From positions 5,332,001-5,396,000 of the forward strand of contig NZ_AP022614.1 of the NCBI RefSeq assembly GCF_010730575.1: 64,000 bases of DNA, given 5' to 3'. This stretch comes from Mycobacterium parmense (GTDB lineage Bacteria > Actinomycetota > Actinomycetes > Mycobacteriales > Mycobacteriaceae). The translations under genes and the position numbers were made by a program. The notes beneath the pieces are model-generated. The model saw only the letters and a list, made by a program, of their open reading frames with translations, did no database searches and was not told the origin of the DNA. Of this stretch, positions 27,059 to 35,760 are shown piece by piece (within the stretch, counting starts at the first letter, position 1; every line of letters begins with the position of its first letter).

Positions 27059-27868
27059 ATGGCTATCGACCCCTCCGACATCCTGCTGACCGGCCGCGTG
27101 GCGGTGGTAACCGGTGCGGGTTCGGGAATCGGACGCGGCGTCGCGGCGGGGATGGCCGCGTTCGGGGCCCGGGTCGCGATCTGGGAGCGTGATGCCCGGA
27201 CCTGCGCCGCGGCGGCGGAAGCCGTTGGGGCGCTGGGTATCACGACCGATGTCCGCGACAGCGCACAGGTTGATGCCGCGTTGGTGCGCACCACCGATGA
27301 ACTCGGGCCCCCGACGATTCTGGTGAACAACGCCGGTGGCGTGTTCTCGTCGCCGCTGCTGGAGACCAGCGAGAACGGCTGGGATGCGCTGTACAGGGCC
27401 AACCTGCGTCACGTGCTGCTGTGCACTCAGCGCGTTGCGCGCCAACTGGTCGCGGAAAGCCTTCCCGGCAGCATCATCTCGCTGACGTCGATCGAGGGCG
27501 TGCGTGCCGCACCCGGTTACGCGGCTTACGCCGCGGCCAAGGCTGCCGTGATCAACTACACCAAGACCGCGGCGCTCGAACTCGCGCCCCACCACATCCG
27601 CATCAACGCGATAGCCCCCGACATCACGATGACCGAAGGGCTGGCGGCGCTCGGCGGTGACGCGGCGCTGGCCGCGGCCGGCAACATCGTGCCATTGGGC
27701 CGGGCCGGTCATGTCGACGAGATCGCTTCCACAGCAGTGTTTCTGGCGTCCGAGATGTCGGCCTACCTGACGGGCCAGACGTTGCACGTCGACGGCGGAA
27801 CCCACGCCGCCGGCGGGTGGTACCACGACCCGGCGACCGGGGGCTACCGTCTGGGGCCGGCCGGCTAG
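27059..27868 (+). CDS. Short-chain dehydrogenase/reductase
   Basis: Classical SDR of 269 aa. Cofactor motif VVTGAGSGIGRG, NNAG in LVNNAGGVFSS, Ser in SLTSIEGVR and YAAAK. The residue after the second strand (VAIWERDA) lacks a clear NAD-selecting Asp. Last gene of the run starting at 20096, 6 nt after the CoA-transferase, so it probably acts as a beta-hydroxyacyl or ring-alcohol dehydrogenase in the same route. Its 3' end overlaps the convergent SDR gene by 4 nt. Confidence 0.88.
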   Translation: MAIDPSDILLTGRVAVVTGAGSGIGRGVAAGMAAFGARVAIWERDARTCAAAAEAVGALGITTDVRDSAQVDAALVRTTDELGPPTILVNNAGGVFSSPLLETSENGWDALYRANLRHVLLCTQRVARQLVAESLPGSIISLTSIEGVRAAPGYAAYAAAKAAVINYTKTAALELAPHHIRINAIAPDITMTEGLAALGGDAALAAAGNIVPLGRAGHVDEIASTAVFLASEMSAYLTGQTLHVDGGTHAAGGWYHDPATGGYRLGPAG

Positions 27869-28686
27869 TGCTTCCAGCCCTCGGCGGCCTGCTCGTCGAA
27901 GGTGCGGTCGATGCGCTCGAACCGCCGGCGAATCGAGGCCCGGGCGGCCTCATGCGGCAGCACATAAAGACGGTTGGCGAGGATCGCGTCGGCCGTCAGC
28001 CGCGCGAGATCGCCGACCTGCAGGGTGTCGTCCTGCGCGGGCAGCGTCTCCTCGGGGCCCGGCGCCGGCCCGTGGTCGGTGCCGCGGATGCGCTCCGAGT
28101 TGGAGACCAGCTTGGTCTCGACGACCATCGGGCACAGCACGGAAACACCGATTCCGTTCGCTTTGACTTCGCGGGCAAGCGTTTCCGCGAGCCCGACGAC
28201 TCCGTACTTGGCCACGCCGTACGCGCCGAGTCCGGTGTTGGGCACCAGGCCGGCGAAGGACGCGGTGAACGCGATGTGGCCGCCGCCGCCCTGTTCGAGC
28301 AGCCTCGGCAGGAACGCCTCGACGGCGTGGATTGAACCCCACAGGTCGACGTCGATCACCCAGCGCCAGTCGTCGTGCGTCATCTGCGCGATCGGGCCGG
28401 CGACCACGATGCCCGCATTGCTGAACACCACGTCAACGCGGCCGAGGAGGCGCGAGGCCTCGTCGGCGAGGTGGCCCATCTCGCCGAGATGGCGCACGTC
28501 GCACAGCACGCCGTGCGCGGTGAATCCCTCGCCCCGCAGCCGCGCCACGGCACGCTCCAGCTCGGGCTGGTCGACGTCGGCGAGCACCACACTGGCTCCG
28601 CGGCGGGCAAACTCGGTGGCGGTGGCCAGACCGATCCCGCTCGCGCCGCCGGTGATGACGGCCCCGCGTCCTGCAAATCCGTCCAT
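27865..28686 (-). CDS. Short-chain dehydrogenase/reductase
   Basis: SDR of 273 aa, ATG start. Cofactor motif VITGGASGIGLAT with VVLADVDQPE giving NAD preference, NAG in VFSNAGIVV, catalytic Ser in FTASFAGLV and YGVAK. The C-terminal extension (ERIRGTDHGP to the end) is long and hydrophilic, like hydroxysteroid/cis-diol-type SDRs. Downstream gene of a two-SDR unit with 28697-29536 (10 nt gap), behind the GAGAAT palindrome at 29700. Confidence 0.88.
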   Translation of the reverse strand: MDGFAGRGAVITGGASGIGLATATEFARRGASVVLADVDQPELERAVARLRGEGFTAHGVLCDVRHLGEMGHLADEASRLLGRVDVVFSNAGIVVAGPIAQMTHDDWRWVIDVDLWGSIHAVEAFLPRLLEQGGGGHIAFTASFAGLVPNTGLGAYGVAKYGVVGLAETLAREVKANGIGVSVLCPMVVETKLVSNSERIRGTDHGPAPGPEETLPAQDDTLQVGDLARLTADAILANRLYVLPHEAARASIRRRFERIDRTFDEQAAEGWKH

Positions 28687-28696
28687 GGACGGAACC

Positions 28697-29536
28697 CTAT
28701 TTCAGGCAGCTACCCGCATCGACAGGCAGGGTGACACCGGTGACGTAACGCGATTCGTCGGAGGCGAAGAACAACACCGCATTGCTGATGTCCTCGGCGT
28801 CGACCCACGGCACGGGCAGGGTGTGGAACATCTGACAGATCGGCGCCATGTCCTCGGGGCCCGGGTTCTCCAGGTCCGGCCGGAACATTTTCCAGGTGCC
28901 TTCGTTCATGATCATCCCGGTGCTGACGTGCGTGGGGTGCACGGAGTTGACGCGAATCTTGTGCTGCCCCAACTCGACGGCGAAGGAGCGCATCAGGCCC
29001 ACGACGCCGTGCTTGGCGGCCACGTAATTGCCGCAGTGCGGGTAGGCCTTCAGGCCGCCGACCGAGCTCGTCAGGATGATCGAACCGCCGTTTTGACCCG
29101 CGAGGATATGGGGGACACCGGCTTTCACCGTCTTCCAGACTCCGGACAGGTTCACGTCGATCATTTCCTGCCAGTCGTGCTCGCTGCACTGGTCCAGGGT
29201 GTCGCCGCCGTTGCCGATTCCGGCGTTGGCCACGATGATGTCCAGTCGGCCCAGCTGCTCGACGCCGGCGTCCACCGCCGCCTTCATCGCGTCGAAGTCG
29301 CGCACATCGACCTCGGCGGTGAAAATTCGCCGATTGTGGCCCTTGACCAGGTCGGCGGTCTCGGCCAGATCCTCGGGCGTCGCCGGGGGGATCGGAGAGT
29401 TCTCGACGATCCGCTTGCACACGTCGATGGCGATGATGTCGGCGCCCTCCTGGGCCAACCGCACGGCGTGGCTGCGTCCCTGGCCATGCGCCGCCCCGGT
29501 GATGAAAGCGACCTTGCCCTCCACGCGTCCTGTCAT
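28697..29536 (-). CDS. Mycofactocin-type SDR (carveol dehydrogenase-like)
   Basis: SDR of 279 aa in the actinobacterial subgroup whose NAD is thought to stay bound and be recycled by the redox peptide mycofactocin. The signature is the widened N-terminal loop GAAHGQGRSHAVRLAQEGAD followed by IIAIDVCKRI. A roughly 20-residue insertion follows that strand, then catalytic Ser in LTSSVGGLK and YVAAK. Known relatives oxidise carveol and other cyclic alcohols. Mycofactocin biosynthesis genes are not in the window. Probably under the palindrome at 29700-29714. Confidence 0.9.
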   Translation of the reverse strand: MTGRVEGKVAFITGAAHGQGRSHAVRLAQEGADIIAIDVCKRIVENSPIPPATPEDLAETADLVKGHNRRIFTAEVDVRDFDAMKAAVDAGVEQLGRLDIIVANAGIGNGGDTLDQCSEHDWQEMIDVNLSGVWKTVKAGVPHILAGQNGGSIILTSSVGGLKAYPHCGNYVAAKHGVVGLMRSFAVELGQHKIRVNSVHPTHVSTGMIMNEGTWKMFRPDLENPGPEDMAPICQMFHTLPVPWVDAEDISNAVLFFASDESRYVTGVTLPVDAGSCLK

Positions 29537-29699
29537 GGCTACCTCGATTCCTGCGTATGTCTGATCGGCATGGTTCGGCGCGGAACGGCCGGACCGCGTT
29601 CCCGAGATGGCGGATCTCGCAGCTTGGAGAACTCCGTTATCACGCGGCCGAGGGTGTCAATGACGAATCCGTTTCGGCCATTTGCAATTCTACACACTA

Positions 29700-29714
29700 G
29701 AGAATGTCATTCTC
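29700..29714. promoter_or_regulatory. GAGAAT-family palindrome, perfect copy
   Basis: GAGAATGTCATTCTC, 7-bp arms around one base, lies 163 bp upstream of the SDR gene ending at 29536 and 71 bp past the end of the TetR gene. It is one of the best copies of the window-wide motif. Likely operator for the SDR pair. Confidence 0.65.
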
Positions 29715-29784
29715 ATAGGCAACTCAGCGTGCGCTATCTGCTCACCCCGGCGGGATGAGCAGCATGTGAAATGTGTTGCGCGTG

Positions 29785-30501
29785 CTAGCCGACGAAGCCG
29801 CGCGAGCAGAAATCCCAGACCTCTTCGGCGGTGATGGGGTGAACCGTCGCGTCGTCGGAGCCGCCGCTGGATTGGGCGATGAACATGACCGTCTGCATGG
29901 TCATGGCCGCCATCCGTTTGGGGTTGACGTCCGCGCGCAATTTGCCTGCGTCACATGCCGCTTCCATCAGCTCGGTCAGCAACGCCAGCAAGGGAGCGTG
30001 CGCGACCTTGACCTCCGCCGGGTGCGTCACGAGCAACCGCGGCGCAAAGTCGGTGAACAGCGGCCGCTTGGCCGTCGGGTCCGGTCGCGAGGCTTCGTAG
30101 AGGAGTTGGACGGCGACCTCGAGCCGCTCCAGCGGATCGGAATGGGTTTCGGTGGCGGCGCGGATCTGATCGGCCGAGCGGCTCAGCGCGTCCTCGAACA
30201 GTGCCAGCAGCAGCTCGTGCTTGCCGTCGAACTGGAGGTAGAAGCTCCGCAGCGACTGGCGGGACCGGTCCACCACTTCTTGGACGGTGAAGTCGGTGCT
30301 GCCCTTCTCTATGATGATGGCCTGAGCGGCGTCGAGGAATCGCTGAACCCGCTGCGCGGCCCGCAACTTCGCCGTTTTGATGGACCGTTCGACGGCGCGC
30401 TGCTTCCAGGCAGGTTCCTCGCTGGGGCTGGTCACTATCGGCTCTGGTGATTGCCGCGAGGGGAGAACATGATTGGACTCTACCGGAGAACGCCGTGACA
30501 T
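29785..30501 (-). CDS. TetR-family regulator, candidate repressor of the GAGAAT regulon
   Basis: Regulator of 238 aa from ATG 30501. The frame is open further upstream, but that would translate through the operator at 30550-30574. A disordered N-terminus (about 45 residues) precedes the HTH, whose core is FTVQEVVDRSRQSLRSFYLQ followed by KHELLLALFEDAL. The C-terminal domain is all-helical. It is flanked on both sides by perfect GAGAAT-N3-ATTCTC palindromes and is divergent from an acyl-CoA dehydrogenase gene, the usual layout for an autoregulated TetR repressor. Ligand unknown; an acyl-CoA intermediate is plausible. Confidence 0.85.
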   Translation of the reverse strand: MSRRSPVESNHVLPSRQSPEPIVTSPSEEPAWKQRAVERSIKTAKLRAAQRVQRFLDAAQAIIIEKGSTDFTVQEVVDRSRQSLRSFYLQFDGKHELLLALFEDALSRSADQIRAATETHSDPLERLEVAVQLLYEASRPDPTAKRPLFTDFAPRLLVTHPAEVKVAHAPLLALLTELMEAACDAGKLRADVNPKRMAAMTMQTVMFIAQSSGGSDDATVHPITAEEVWDFCSRGFVG

Positions 30502-30549
30502 CGCTGCGCTCGACCCCCTCGCGGATGGACGTGTTGGAGATTGTAACTT

Positions 30550-30574
30550 TCTCAGCATGAGAATACTATTCTCT
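30550..30574. promoter_or_regulatory. Double palindrome between TetR and acyl-CoA dehydrogenase genes
   Basis: TTCTCA-GCA-TGAGAA (30550-30564) overlaps GAGAATACTATTCTC (30560-30574; 7-bp perfect arms). A TATTCT at 30568-30573 could act as a -10 hexamer, so a bound repressor would block polymerase. It is the same two-part design as 1654-1680. Confidence 0.68.
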
Positions 30575-30694
30575 TGAACATCCGTACAGAAGCGAAATCG
30601 CAAGAGCGCACCACGCCGTTCCGCAGAACCCCGATGAGCGGGAAACCCAAATCTCGCGGCGGCCGGCAATCGCGCAATATTCCCGGGGAGTGTC

Positions 30695-31870
30695 GTGCAG
30701 CTGACCTTCGACGCCGAGGTGGAGGCGTTCCGCGCCGAGTTCGCCGCTTTCCTGGACGCCCACCTGCCGGCCGAGGCCGAGGCGTTCGAACGGCCCCGGT
30801 CGAGCTCCGACGTGCCGGGGTGGGCACGACGCTGGCAGCGGCTGCTCTTCGACAGCGGGTGGCTGCTGCCCGGCAACCCGCCCGAGTTCGGCGGGCGCAA
30901 CGCCACCCTGTTGCAGCAGTACGTCTACCTCGAAGAGCTGTCGCGGCGGCGGATCTATCAGAGCTTCAATCCGCAGGGCGTGGGCATCGTCGCGGCGTCG
31001 TTGCTGTCGTTCGGCACGCCGGAGCAGAAGCGGCGCTGGGCGGTGCCGATCCTGCGCGCGGAGATGACCGCCTCGCTGGGCATGAGCGAGCCCGGCGCCG
31101 GCTCCGATCTCGCGTCCCTCAAAACGCGTGCGGTGCTTGACGGCGACCACTTCGTGGTCAACGGGCAGAAGGTGTGGACGTCGGGCGCCCATCACGCCGA
31201 TGTGTTGCTCGTGTTCGTGCGCACGGATCCAGAAGCGCCGAAACACAAGGGAATCAGCGCATTGATGATCCCCACCGACACCCCCGGCGTGGTGCGCCGC
31301 CCGTTCGCTTCGATAGCCGACCACGAGGACGTCGACTTCAACGAGGTGTTCTTCACCGACGCGCGGGTGCCGGCGAAGAACGTGGTGGGCGAGCTGAACG
31401 GGGGTTGGATGGTGGCCACCGGATCGCTCGGCCACGAACGTTCGATGCTCTGGCTGGATTACGCGGACATGCTGCACGCGTTGACGGCCGAATACGCCCC
31501 GTCGGGAGCCGTCGCGCGCGATCGCTACGCCACGCTGGTGATGGATCGCTTCGCGATGCGGTTGCTGGGCTCGATCACTCTGTCCAAGGCCGCCCGCGGC
31601 GAAGAGGACGTGCCGGCTCAGTCCGTGCTCAAACTGCTGGGATCCGAAGCGATGCAACGCGCCTGCGAGGACGCACTCGACGCCGAAGGGGCCGCCGGGC
31701 TCGCGCTTCGCGGCGTGACGGCGCCGTTCGCGCCGCTGAATCTGGACAGCCACTACGGCAGTTGGTTCGACCGCTACATTCGTACGTTCGCGGCCACCAT
31801 CGCCGGCGGTACCTCCGAGATCCAGCGCAACATCGTCGCTCAACGCGTCCTCGGCCTGCCCCGCAATTGA
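30695..31870 (+). CDS. Acyl-CoA dehydrogenase
   Basis: FAD enzyme of 391 aa oxidising an acyl-CoA to the enoyl-CoA; GTG start behind GGGGAG. Seen: the FAD/substrate segment SLGMSEPGAGSDLASL, WTSGAHHAD, and the C-terminal GTSEIQRNIVAQRVLGLPR. It is a close full-length paralogue of the gene at 60107 (start, core and end align almost residue for residue), and both lie behind GAGAAT palindromes. Divergent from the TetR gene. In actinobacteria such enzymes often pair with a second, shorter dehydrogenase chain; none is adjacent here. Confidence 0.92.
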   Translation: MQLTFDAEVEAFRAEFAAFLDAHLPAEAEAFERPRSSSDVPGWARRWQRLLFDSGWLLPGNPPEFGGRNATLLQQYVYLEELSRRRIYQSFNPQGVGIVAASLLSFGTPEQKRRWAVPILRAEMTASLGMSEPGAGSDLASLKTRAVLDGDHFVVNGQKVWTSGAHHADVLLVFVRTDPEAPKHKGISALMIPTDTPGVVRRPFASIADHEDVDFNEVFFTDARVPAKNVVGELNGGWMVATGSLGHERSMLWLDYADMLHALTAEYAPSGAVARDRYATLVMDRFAMRLLGSITLSKAARGEEDVPAQSVLKLLGSEAMQRACEDALDAEGAAGLALRGVTAPFAPLNLDSHYGSWFDRYIRTFAATIAGGTSEIQRNIVAQRVLGLPRN

Positions 31871-31883
31871 GGACCGCCGAGTG

Positions 31884-32153
31884 CTACGGCGCTCTTGCGT
31901 CCGACCAGGCGTAGTAGCCGACGGCGACGAGTCCCGCGACGATCGCCACCGCACCCACGACGATGCCGGCCCAGGCCGTTCGGGGATTGTCGGCGACGCC
32001 GCGCTCGACCCGCCGCCGTCCGATGTCGCCGGTGATCACCGCCGCGACCCCCAGGGGCACCCCGATCAGAAGCCAGCACGTCATCAGCGCGACCAGACCC
32101 ACCATCAGCGAGGCGACGCCGAATTTGTTCTGCGGTGCGTCGGAATAGCTCAC
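31884..32153 (-). CDS. Small two-helix membrane protein (DUF4190-like)
   Basis: Membrane protein of 89 aa. Two hydrophobic segments, about residues 14-40 and 60-82, separated by a basic loop (GRRRVERG), as in DUF4190-type actinobacterial proteins. ATG start. Convergent with the dehydrogenase gene, 13 nt between stops. It looks unrelated to the catabolic genes. Function unknown. Confidence 0.78.
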   Translation of the reverse strand: MSYSDAPQNKFGVASLMVGLVALMTCWLLIGVPLGVAAVITGDIGRRRVERGVADNPRTAWAGIVVGAVAIVAGLVAVGYYAWSDARAP

Positions 32154-32209
32154 TCGCGTCCTGTCCTCGTGGTGGCCAGAAGAGTCTACTCAGACGCCGT
32201 CCCGGGCCG

Positions 32210-33034
32210 CTAGAGCTCGGCCAGCCGAGGGGCGTAGCCCTTGGTGCGCAACGTCTTCCCGGCTTGTCGGGTCAGTTCTTTCGTGCCGCCCAGCAACCCG
32301 TCCAGGATCAGGGACCGCTTGACGTGGTGGTGCAGCTGGTGCTCGGCGGTGAAGCCGATCCCGCCCAACACCTGCTGGCAATGACGCGAGGTGACCAGCG
32401 CGGCCCGGCCGGCCGCGGCTTTCGCAAGGAGCGAGGCGAGGCCGTCCGGATCGTCCGCCGGGGCGGCGGCGACCTGCAGCGCGGCCTCGGCGCCCTCGAT
32501 CGCGACGAGCGTCTCGGCCAGCCGGTGCCTGATCGCCTGGAACGAGGCGATGCGCCGGCCGAACTGTTCGCGGTCCACGGCGTGCCGGCGCGCCAGTGTC
32601 AGCATCGCCCGGCTGGTGCCGACCAGCCACCAGCCCGCAGCCTGCCGGCCGGCGTTCACCGCGGCAGGTGACAGCGGATCACCCTGCGCCACCCGGCGTA
32701 TCGGTAGTACCTCGTCGATCGCCGAACCGGAATCGTCCTCGCGTTGCCATGCCACCCACGAGCCTCCGGCGAACGGCAGCGGCGGGACGCCGCCGGGGGG
32801 ATCGCCGGCTGCGGTCAACACGACATCGTTGAGCACGGGGGCATGCGCGCCGGTCTCCCCGAGTAGCCGAAACATCAAGGGGATCGCGGCATCCGGCATT
32901 TCGCCGAGCATCTCGCGCCAGCCGAGGTCGAGCAGCGCCTCGTCGAGCTTGGCACCCGACGACACCGACGTCATCGTCGTGCGCAGCGAGTCGGCCAGCA
33001 GGCGCAGCGACTCGGTGTCCGTCGTTGTGTCCAC
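32210..33034 (-). CDS. Short acyl-CoA dehydrogenase-like subunit
   Basis: Acyl-CoA dehydrogenase-fold protein of 274 aa, shortened relative to the usual 380-400. The N-terminal half is reduced and the C-terminal helical domain retained (REQFGRRIASFQAIRHRLAE, QQVLGGIGFTAEHQLHHHVK). Such chains form alpha2beta2 heterotetramers with a fuller partner, as FadE28/FadE29 do in cholesterol side-chain degradation. The partner is the gene immediately upstream (3 nt gap). GTG start. Confidence 0.87.
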   Translation of the reverse strand: MDTTTDTESLRLLADSLRTTMTSVSSGAKLDEALLDLGWREMLGEMPDAAIPLMFRLLGETGAHAPVLNDVVLTAAGDPPGGVPPLPFAGGSWVAWQREDDSGSAIDEVLPIRRVAQGDPLSPAAVNAGRQAAGWWLVGTSRAMLTLARRHAVDREQFGRRIASFQAIRHRLAETLVAIEGAEAALQVAAAPADDPDGLASLLAKAAAGRAALVTSRHCQQVLGGIGFTAEHQLHHHVKRSLILDGLLGGTKELTRQAGKTLRTKGYAPRLAEL

Positions 33035-33037
33035 GGG

Positions 33038-34126
33038 TCACTCCTTCCCGAGGTCGAGCAGCCGGCGGGCGATGATGTTGCGCTGGATCTCGGCGGTGCC
33101 GCCGTAGATCGTCGCCGCGCGCGAGTAGAGGTACTCCGGGCGCCAGGGGGTTTCGTCGAGCTCGAGAGTCCCGGGCAGCAGCTCGCGGACGGTGTCGTAG
33201 AGCTGTTGCTCCGCGGTCGCCAGCAGCACCTTGTCGATGGAGGTGTCGGGTCCCAGCCGCGCCCCGGCACCGAATCGGTGCTGGGTGCCGCGCGACCGGC
33301 AGCGCAGCGTGTGCAGCGCCAGATACGCAGACCCGAGCGCGGATTCGTCGGGATCGTCGGCTTCGTCGATGAGCTCGTCGAACCGCGAGTAGAGGTAGGC
33401 GATCCGCTGCCAGAAGCAGGTGGAACGCTCGTACGGCAGCAGGTCCATAGCGAGTCGCCAGCCGTCGCCGGGCCTGCCCAGCATCCGGTCTCCCGGGATC
33501 AGCACGTCGTCGTAGTACACCTCGCAGAACTCGTCGACACCGTGCATGGTGCGCAGCGGTCGGATCGTGATGCCCGGCGTGTCCAGGTCGACGAAGAACG
33601 CCGTGATGCCCTCGTGTCCCGGCCCGGTGCGGGTGAGCAGGACGCAGCGCGTGGAGAACTGCGCGTAGCTGGTCCAGACCTTCTGCCCGTTGACTATCCA
33701 GTCATCCCCCCGCGGGGTTGCGCGGGTGGACAGCGAGGCGAGGTCGCTGCCGGAGCCCGGCTCGGAGAAACCCTGACACCAGTGCTCGTCGCCGCGCAGC
33801 AGCCGCGGCACCATCTCGGCGGCGAGCTCTTTCGGCGCATAGTCGATCATCGTGGGGGCAAGCACTTCGAGCATCGAATACGGTCCGGGTTCGGCGAGCC
33901 GGCGCCCCACGATCTCCTCGCCGACGATCGCGCGGAGCACCGCGGGCCCGCCCAGTCCACCCACCTCCTGCGCCCAGCCGTACCGCATCCAGTCGGCGTC
34001 GTACAGGGCGCGGCTGACCCGGGCGAACTGGTGCATGTGCCCCTGCAGCGAATGGTCGGGACCCGGACTTAAGTCGTTCTCGCCGAGCCACGCTCGCAGA
34101 CCCGAGCGGAATTCCTCGACATTCAC
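33038..34126 (-). CDS. Acyl-CoA dehydrogenase (partner of the short subunit)
   Basis: Acyl-CoA dehydrogenase of 362 aa. FAD/substrate segments QGFSEPGSGSDLASLS and WTSYAQFSTR, C-terminal YGGTAEIQRNIIARRLLDLG. The absence of extra domains and the adjacent short homologue suggest a heteromeric enzyme for a bulky, probably cyclic or branched, acyl-CoA. ATG start. It lies 10 nt after the NTF2-like gene, within the leftward operon 37901 to 32210. Confidence 0.9.
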   Translation of the reverse strand: MNVEEFRSGLRAWLGENDLSPGPDHSLQGHMHQFARVSRALYDADWMRYGWAQEVGGLGGPAVLRAIVGEEIVGRRLAEPGPYSMLEVLAPTMIDYAPKELAAEMVPRLLRGDEHWCQGFSEPGSGSDLASLSTRATPRGDDWIVNGQKVWTSYAQFSTRCVLLTRTGPGHEGITAFFVDLDTPGITIRPLRTMHGVDEFCEVYYDDVLIPGDRMLGRPGDGWRLAMDLLPYERSTCFWQRIAYLYSRFDELIDEADDPDESALGSAYLALHTLRCRSRGTQHRFGAGARLGPDTSIDKVLLATAEQQLYDTVRELLPGTLELDETPWRPEYLYSRAATIYGGTAEIQRNIIARRLLDLGKE

Positions 34127-34136
34127 GGCTCGGCTC

Positions 34137-34559
34137 TCACGGCTGCGGGCGGCCCACCGCGTGCGCGCGCCCCGAGTCGTGCACGCCGCTGCGGCGGATG
34201 AACGTCATCGCGCGGGTTTTCAGCCGCCATCCGTCGGGGGTGCGCAGATAGGTGTCGCGGTAGTAGCCGATTCGCATGTCATGCGTGGAGCCGTCGATGA
34301 AGCACAACGGCTGGGTGCCGCTCGCGGTGTCGCCGTCCATGTGCTCGACCAAGGCGGTTCCGGTGAGGAACAAGCCTTTTGGTGCGGCGGCAACCAACTC
34401 GGGGAACCTGTCCAGTTTGTAGGTCGAACCGAACGCGCTGTAGGTCCCGTCCGGTGTGAAGACACCGATGAGGCCGTCGATGTCTTCCTGGGTGATGGTG
34501 ACGGCGTAGCGGGCGAGCAGTTGCTGGATCTCGACCAGGTCGTCAGTTCTGGTTGGCAT
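34137..34559 (-). CDS. SnoaL/NTF2-like protein
   Basis: Small cone-fold protein of 140 aa. The N-terminal LVEIQQLLARYAVTITQEDI helix and the following DGLIGVFTPDGTYSAFG are typical of SnoaL_4-type NTF2-like proteins, which include ketosteroid isomerases, dehydratases and non-catalytic binders. The end (residues from about 122) is Arg/Gly-rich and irregular. ATG start lies inside the preceding amidohydrolase gene (17 nt overlap). A role as isomerase or dehydratase in the pathway is possible but unproven. Confidence 0.83.
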   Translation of the reverse strand: MPTRTDDLVEIQQLLARYAVTITQEDIDGLIGVFTPDGTYSAFGSTYKLDRFPELVAAAPKGLFLTGTALVEHMDGDTASGTQPLCFIDGSTHDMRIGYYRDTYLRTPDGWRLKTRAMTFIRRSGVHDSGRAHAVGRPQP

Positions 34560-35757
34560 AGACCTTGCCGCCTTTCATGACGAAGCTGACACGCTGGGTA
34601 ACAGTGATGTCGTCCAACGGGTTTCCGGGCACCGCGATGATGTCCGCGAGCTGGCCCTCAGCCAGCCGTCCCCGGTCGGTCGAGTTGATCAGCTCGGCCG
34701 CGGTCACGGTGGCCGCCCGCAGCACGGCCAGTGGCGGCATGCCCCATTCGACCAGCGTCACGAGCTCATCGGCGTTCTTGCCGTGCGGTATCGCGGGCGC
34801 GTCGGTGCCGACCGCGATCTTCACCCCGGCCTCGTAGGCGGCCTTGATTGACGTTTCCGCCTTCGGGAACATCTCGGCTGCCTTGTCCTGCAGCTCTTTC
34901 GGAGCGCGCGACACATCCATTGCCTGAGCCAGCCTGCGGGTGGTCACCAGGAACCGGTCGTTGTCGACCAGCATCTTGATGGCCTCGTCGTCCATCAGGA
35001 AGCCGTGTTCGATGCAGTCGATACCGCAGGCGACCGCGTGCTTGACCGCTTCCGCTCCGTGTGTGTGCGCGGCGACCCGCAATCCGCGCCGGTGCGCCTC
35101 GTCGACGATCGCGCACAGCTCTTCGTCTGAATAGTGTTGTGCGCCGGCCTCGCCGGTCAACGACATCACGCCACCGGACACGCACACCTTGATCAGCTGA
35201 GCACCGTGTTTGATCTGGTATCGCACGGCCTTGCGGACCTCGTCGACCCCGTTGGCGATGCCCTCTTCGACCGTGAGATCGAGCGCGCCCGGCATGAACG
35301 CGGCGAACATCGTCGGGTCCAAATGCCCGCCGGTGGGTGTGATGGCGTGCCCGGCCGGCACCACCCGGGGCCCGTCGATCCAGCCCGCGTCGATCGCCTT
35401 GCCCAGCGCGACGTCGAGCAGGTAGCCGCCGGTCTTGACGAACAGGCCCAGGTTGCGCACGGTGGTGAAGCCGGCCCGCAGCGTGCGTCGGGCGTTGCCG
35501 ACCGCCCGCAACACCCGCGTCGGCGGGTCGTCCTGCACCTGGGACAAGCCCGGAGTCTCGCCGCGCCCGCCCATTAGGAGGTTGACCTCCATGTCCATCA
35601 GGCCGGGCAGCAGGATCGCCTCGCCGAGGTCGATCAGGTCGCCTTCGGGGTGGCCGCCGACGCCGACGATCCGGTCGCCGTCGACCCGCACGATGCCGGG
35701 TGAGACGATCTCGCCGGCGTCGACGTCAAGCAGCCCAGCGGCCTTGAGCGTCAACAC
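34543..35757 (-). CDS. Amidohydrolase-superfamily protein with altered HxH motif
   Basis: Imidazolonepropionase/prolidase-like amidohydrolase of 404 aa, GTG start. The N-terminal beta-sandwich leads into LPGLMDMEVNLLMGG, where active relatives read DxHxH; both His are replaced (Glu and Asn). Later ligands are kept: Lys in KVCVSGGVMS, His in AAHTHGAEAV, His in CIEHGFLMD, and Asp in VGTDAPAIPHG. It may bind one metal only, use a different mechanism, or be non-hydrolytic. Operon member between the 108-aa unknown (3 nt gap) and the NTF2-like gene. Confidence 0.86.
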   Translation of the reverse strand: MLTLKAAGLLDVDAGEIVSPGIVRVDGDRIVGVGGHPEGDLIDLGEAILLPGLMDMEVNLLMGGRGETPGLSQVQDDPPTRVLRAVGNARRTLRAGFTTVRNLGLFVKTGGYLLDVALGKAIDAGWIDGPRVVPAGHAITPTGGHLDPTMFAAFMPGALDLTVEEGIANGVDEVRKAVRYQIKHGAQLIKVCVSGGVMSLTGEAGAQHYSDEELCAIVDEAHRRGLRVAAHTHGAEAVKHAVACGIDCIEHGFLMDDEAIKMLVDNDRFLVTTRRLAQAMDVSRAPKELQDKAAEMFPKAETSIKAAYEAGVKIAVGTDAPAIPHGKNADELVTLVEWGMPPLAVLRAATVTAAELINSTDRGRLAEGQLADIIAVPGNPLDDITVTQRVSFVMKGGKVYANQN

Positions 35758-35760
35758 CTC

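Noticed and set aside
30502..30906. Longer N-terminus for the TetR protein
   Set aside because: It would translate the double palindrome and antisense of the acyl-CoA dehydrogenase, and the added sequence has no TetR features.
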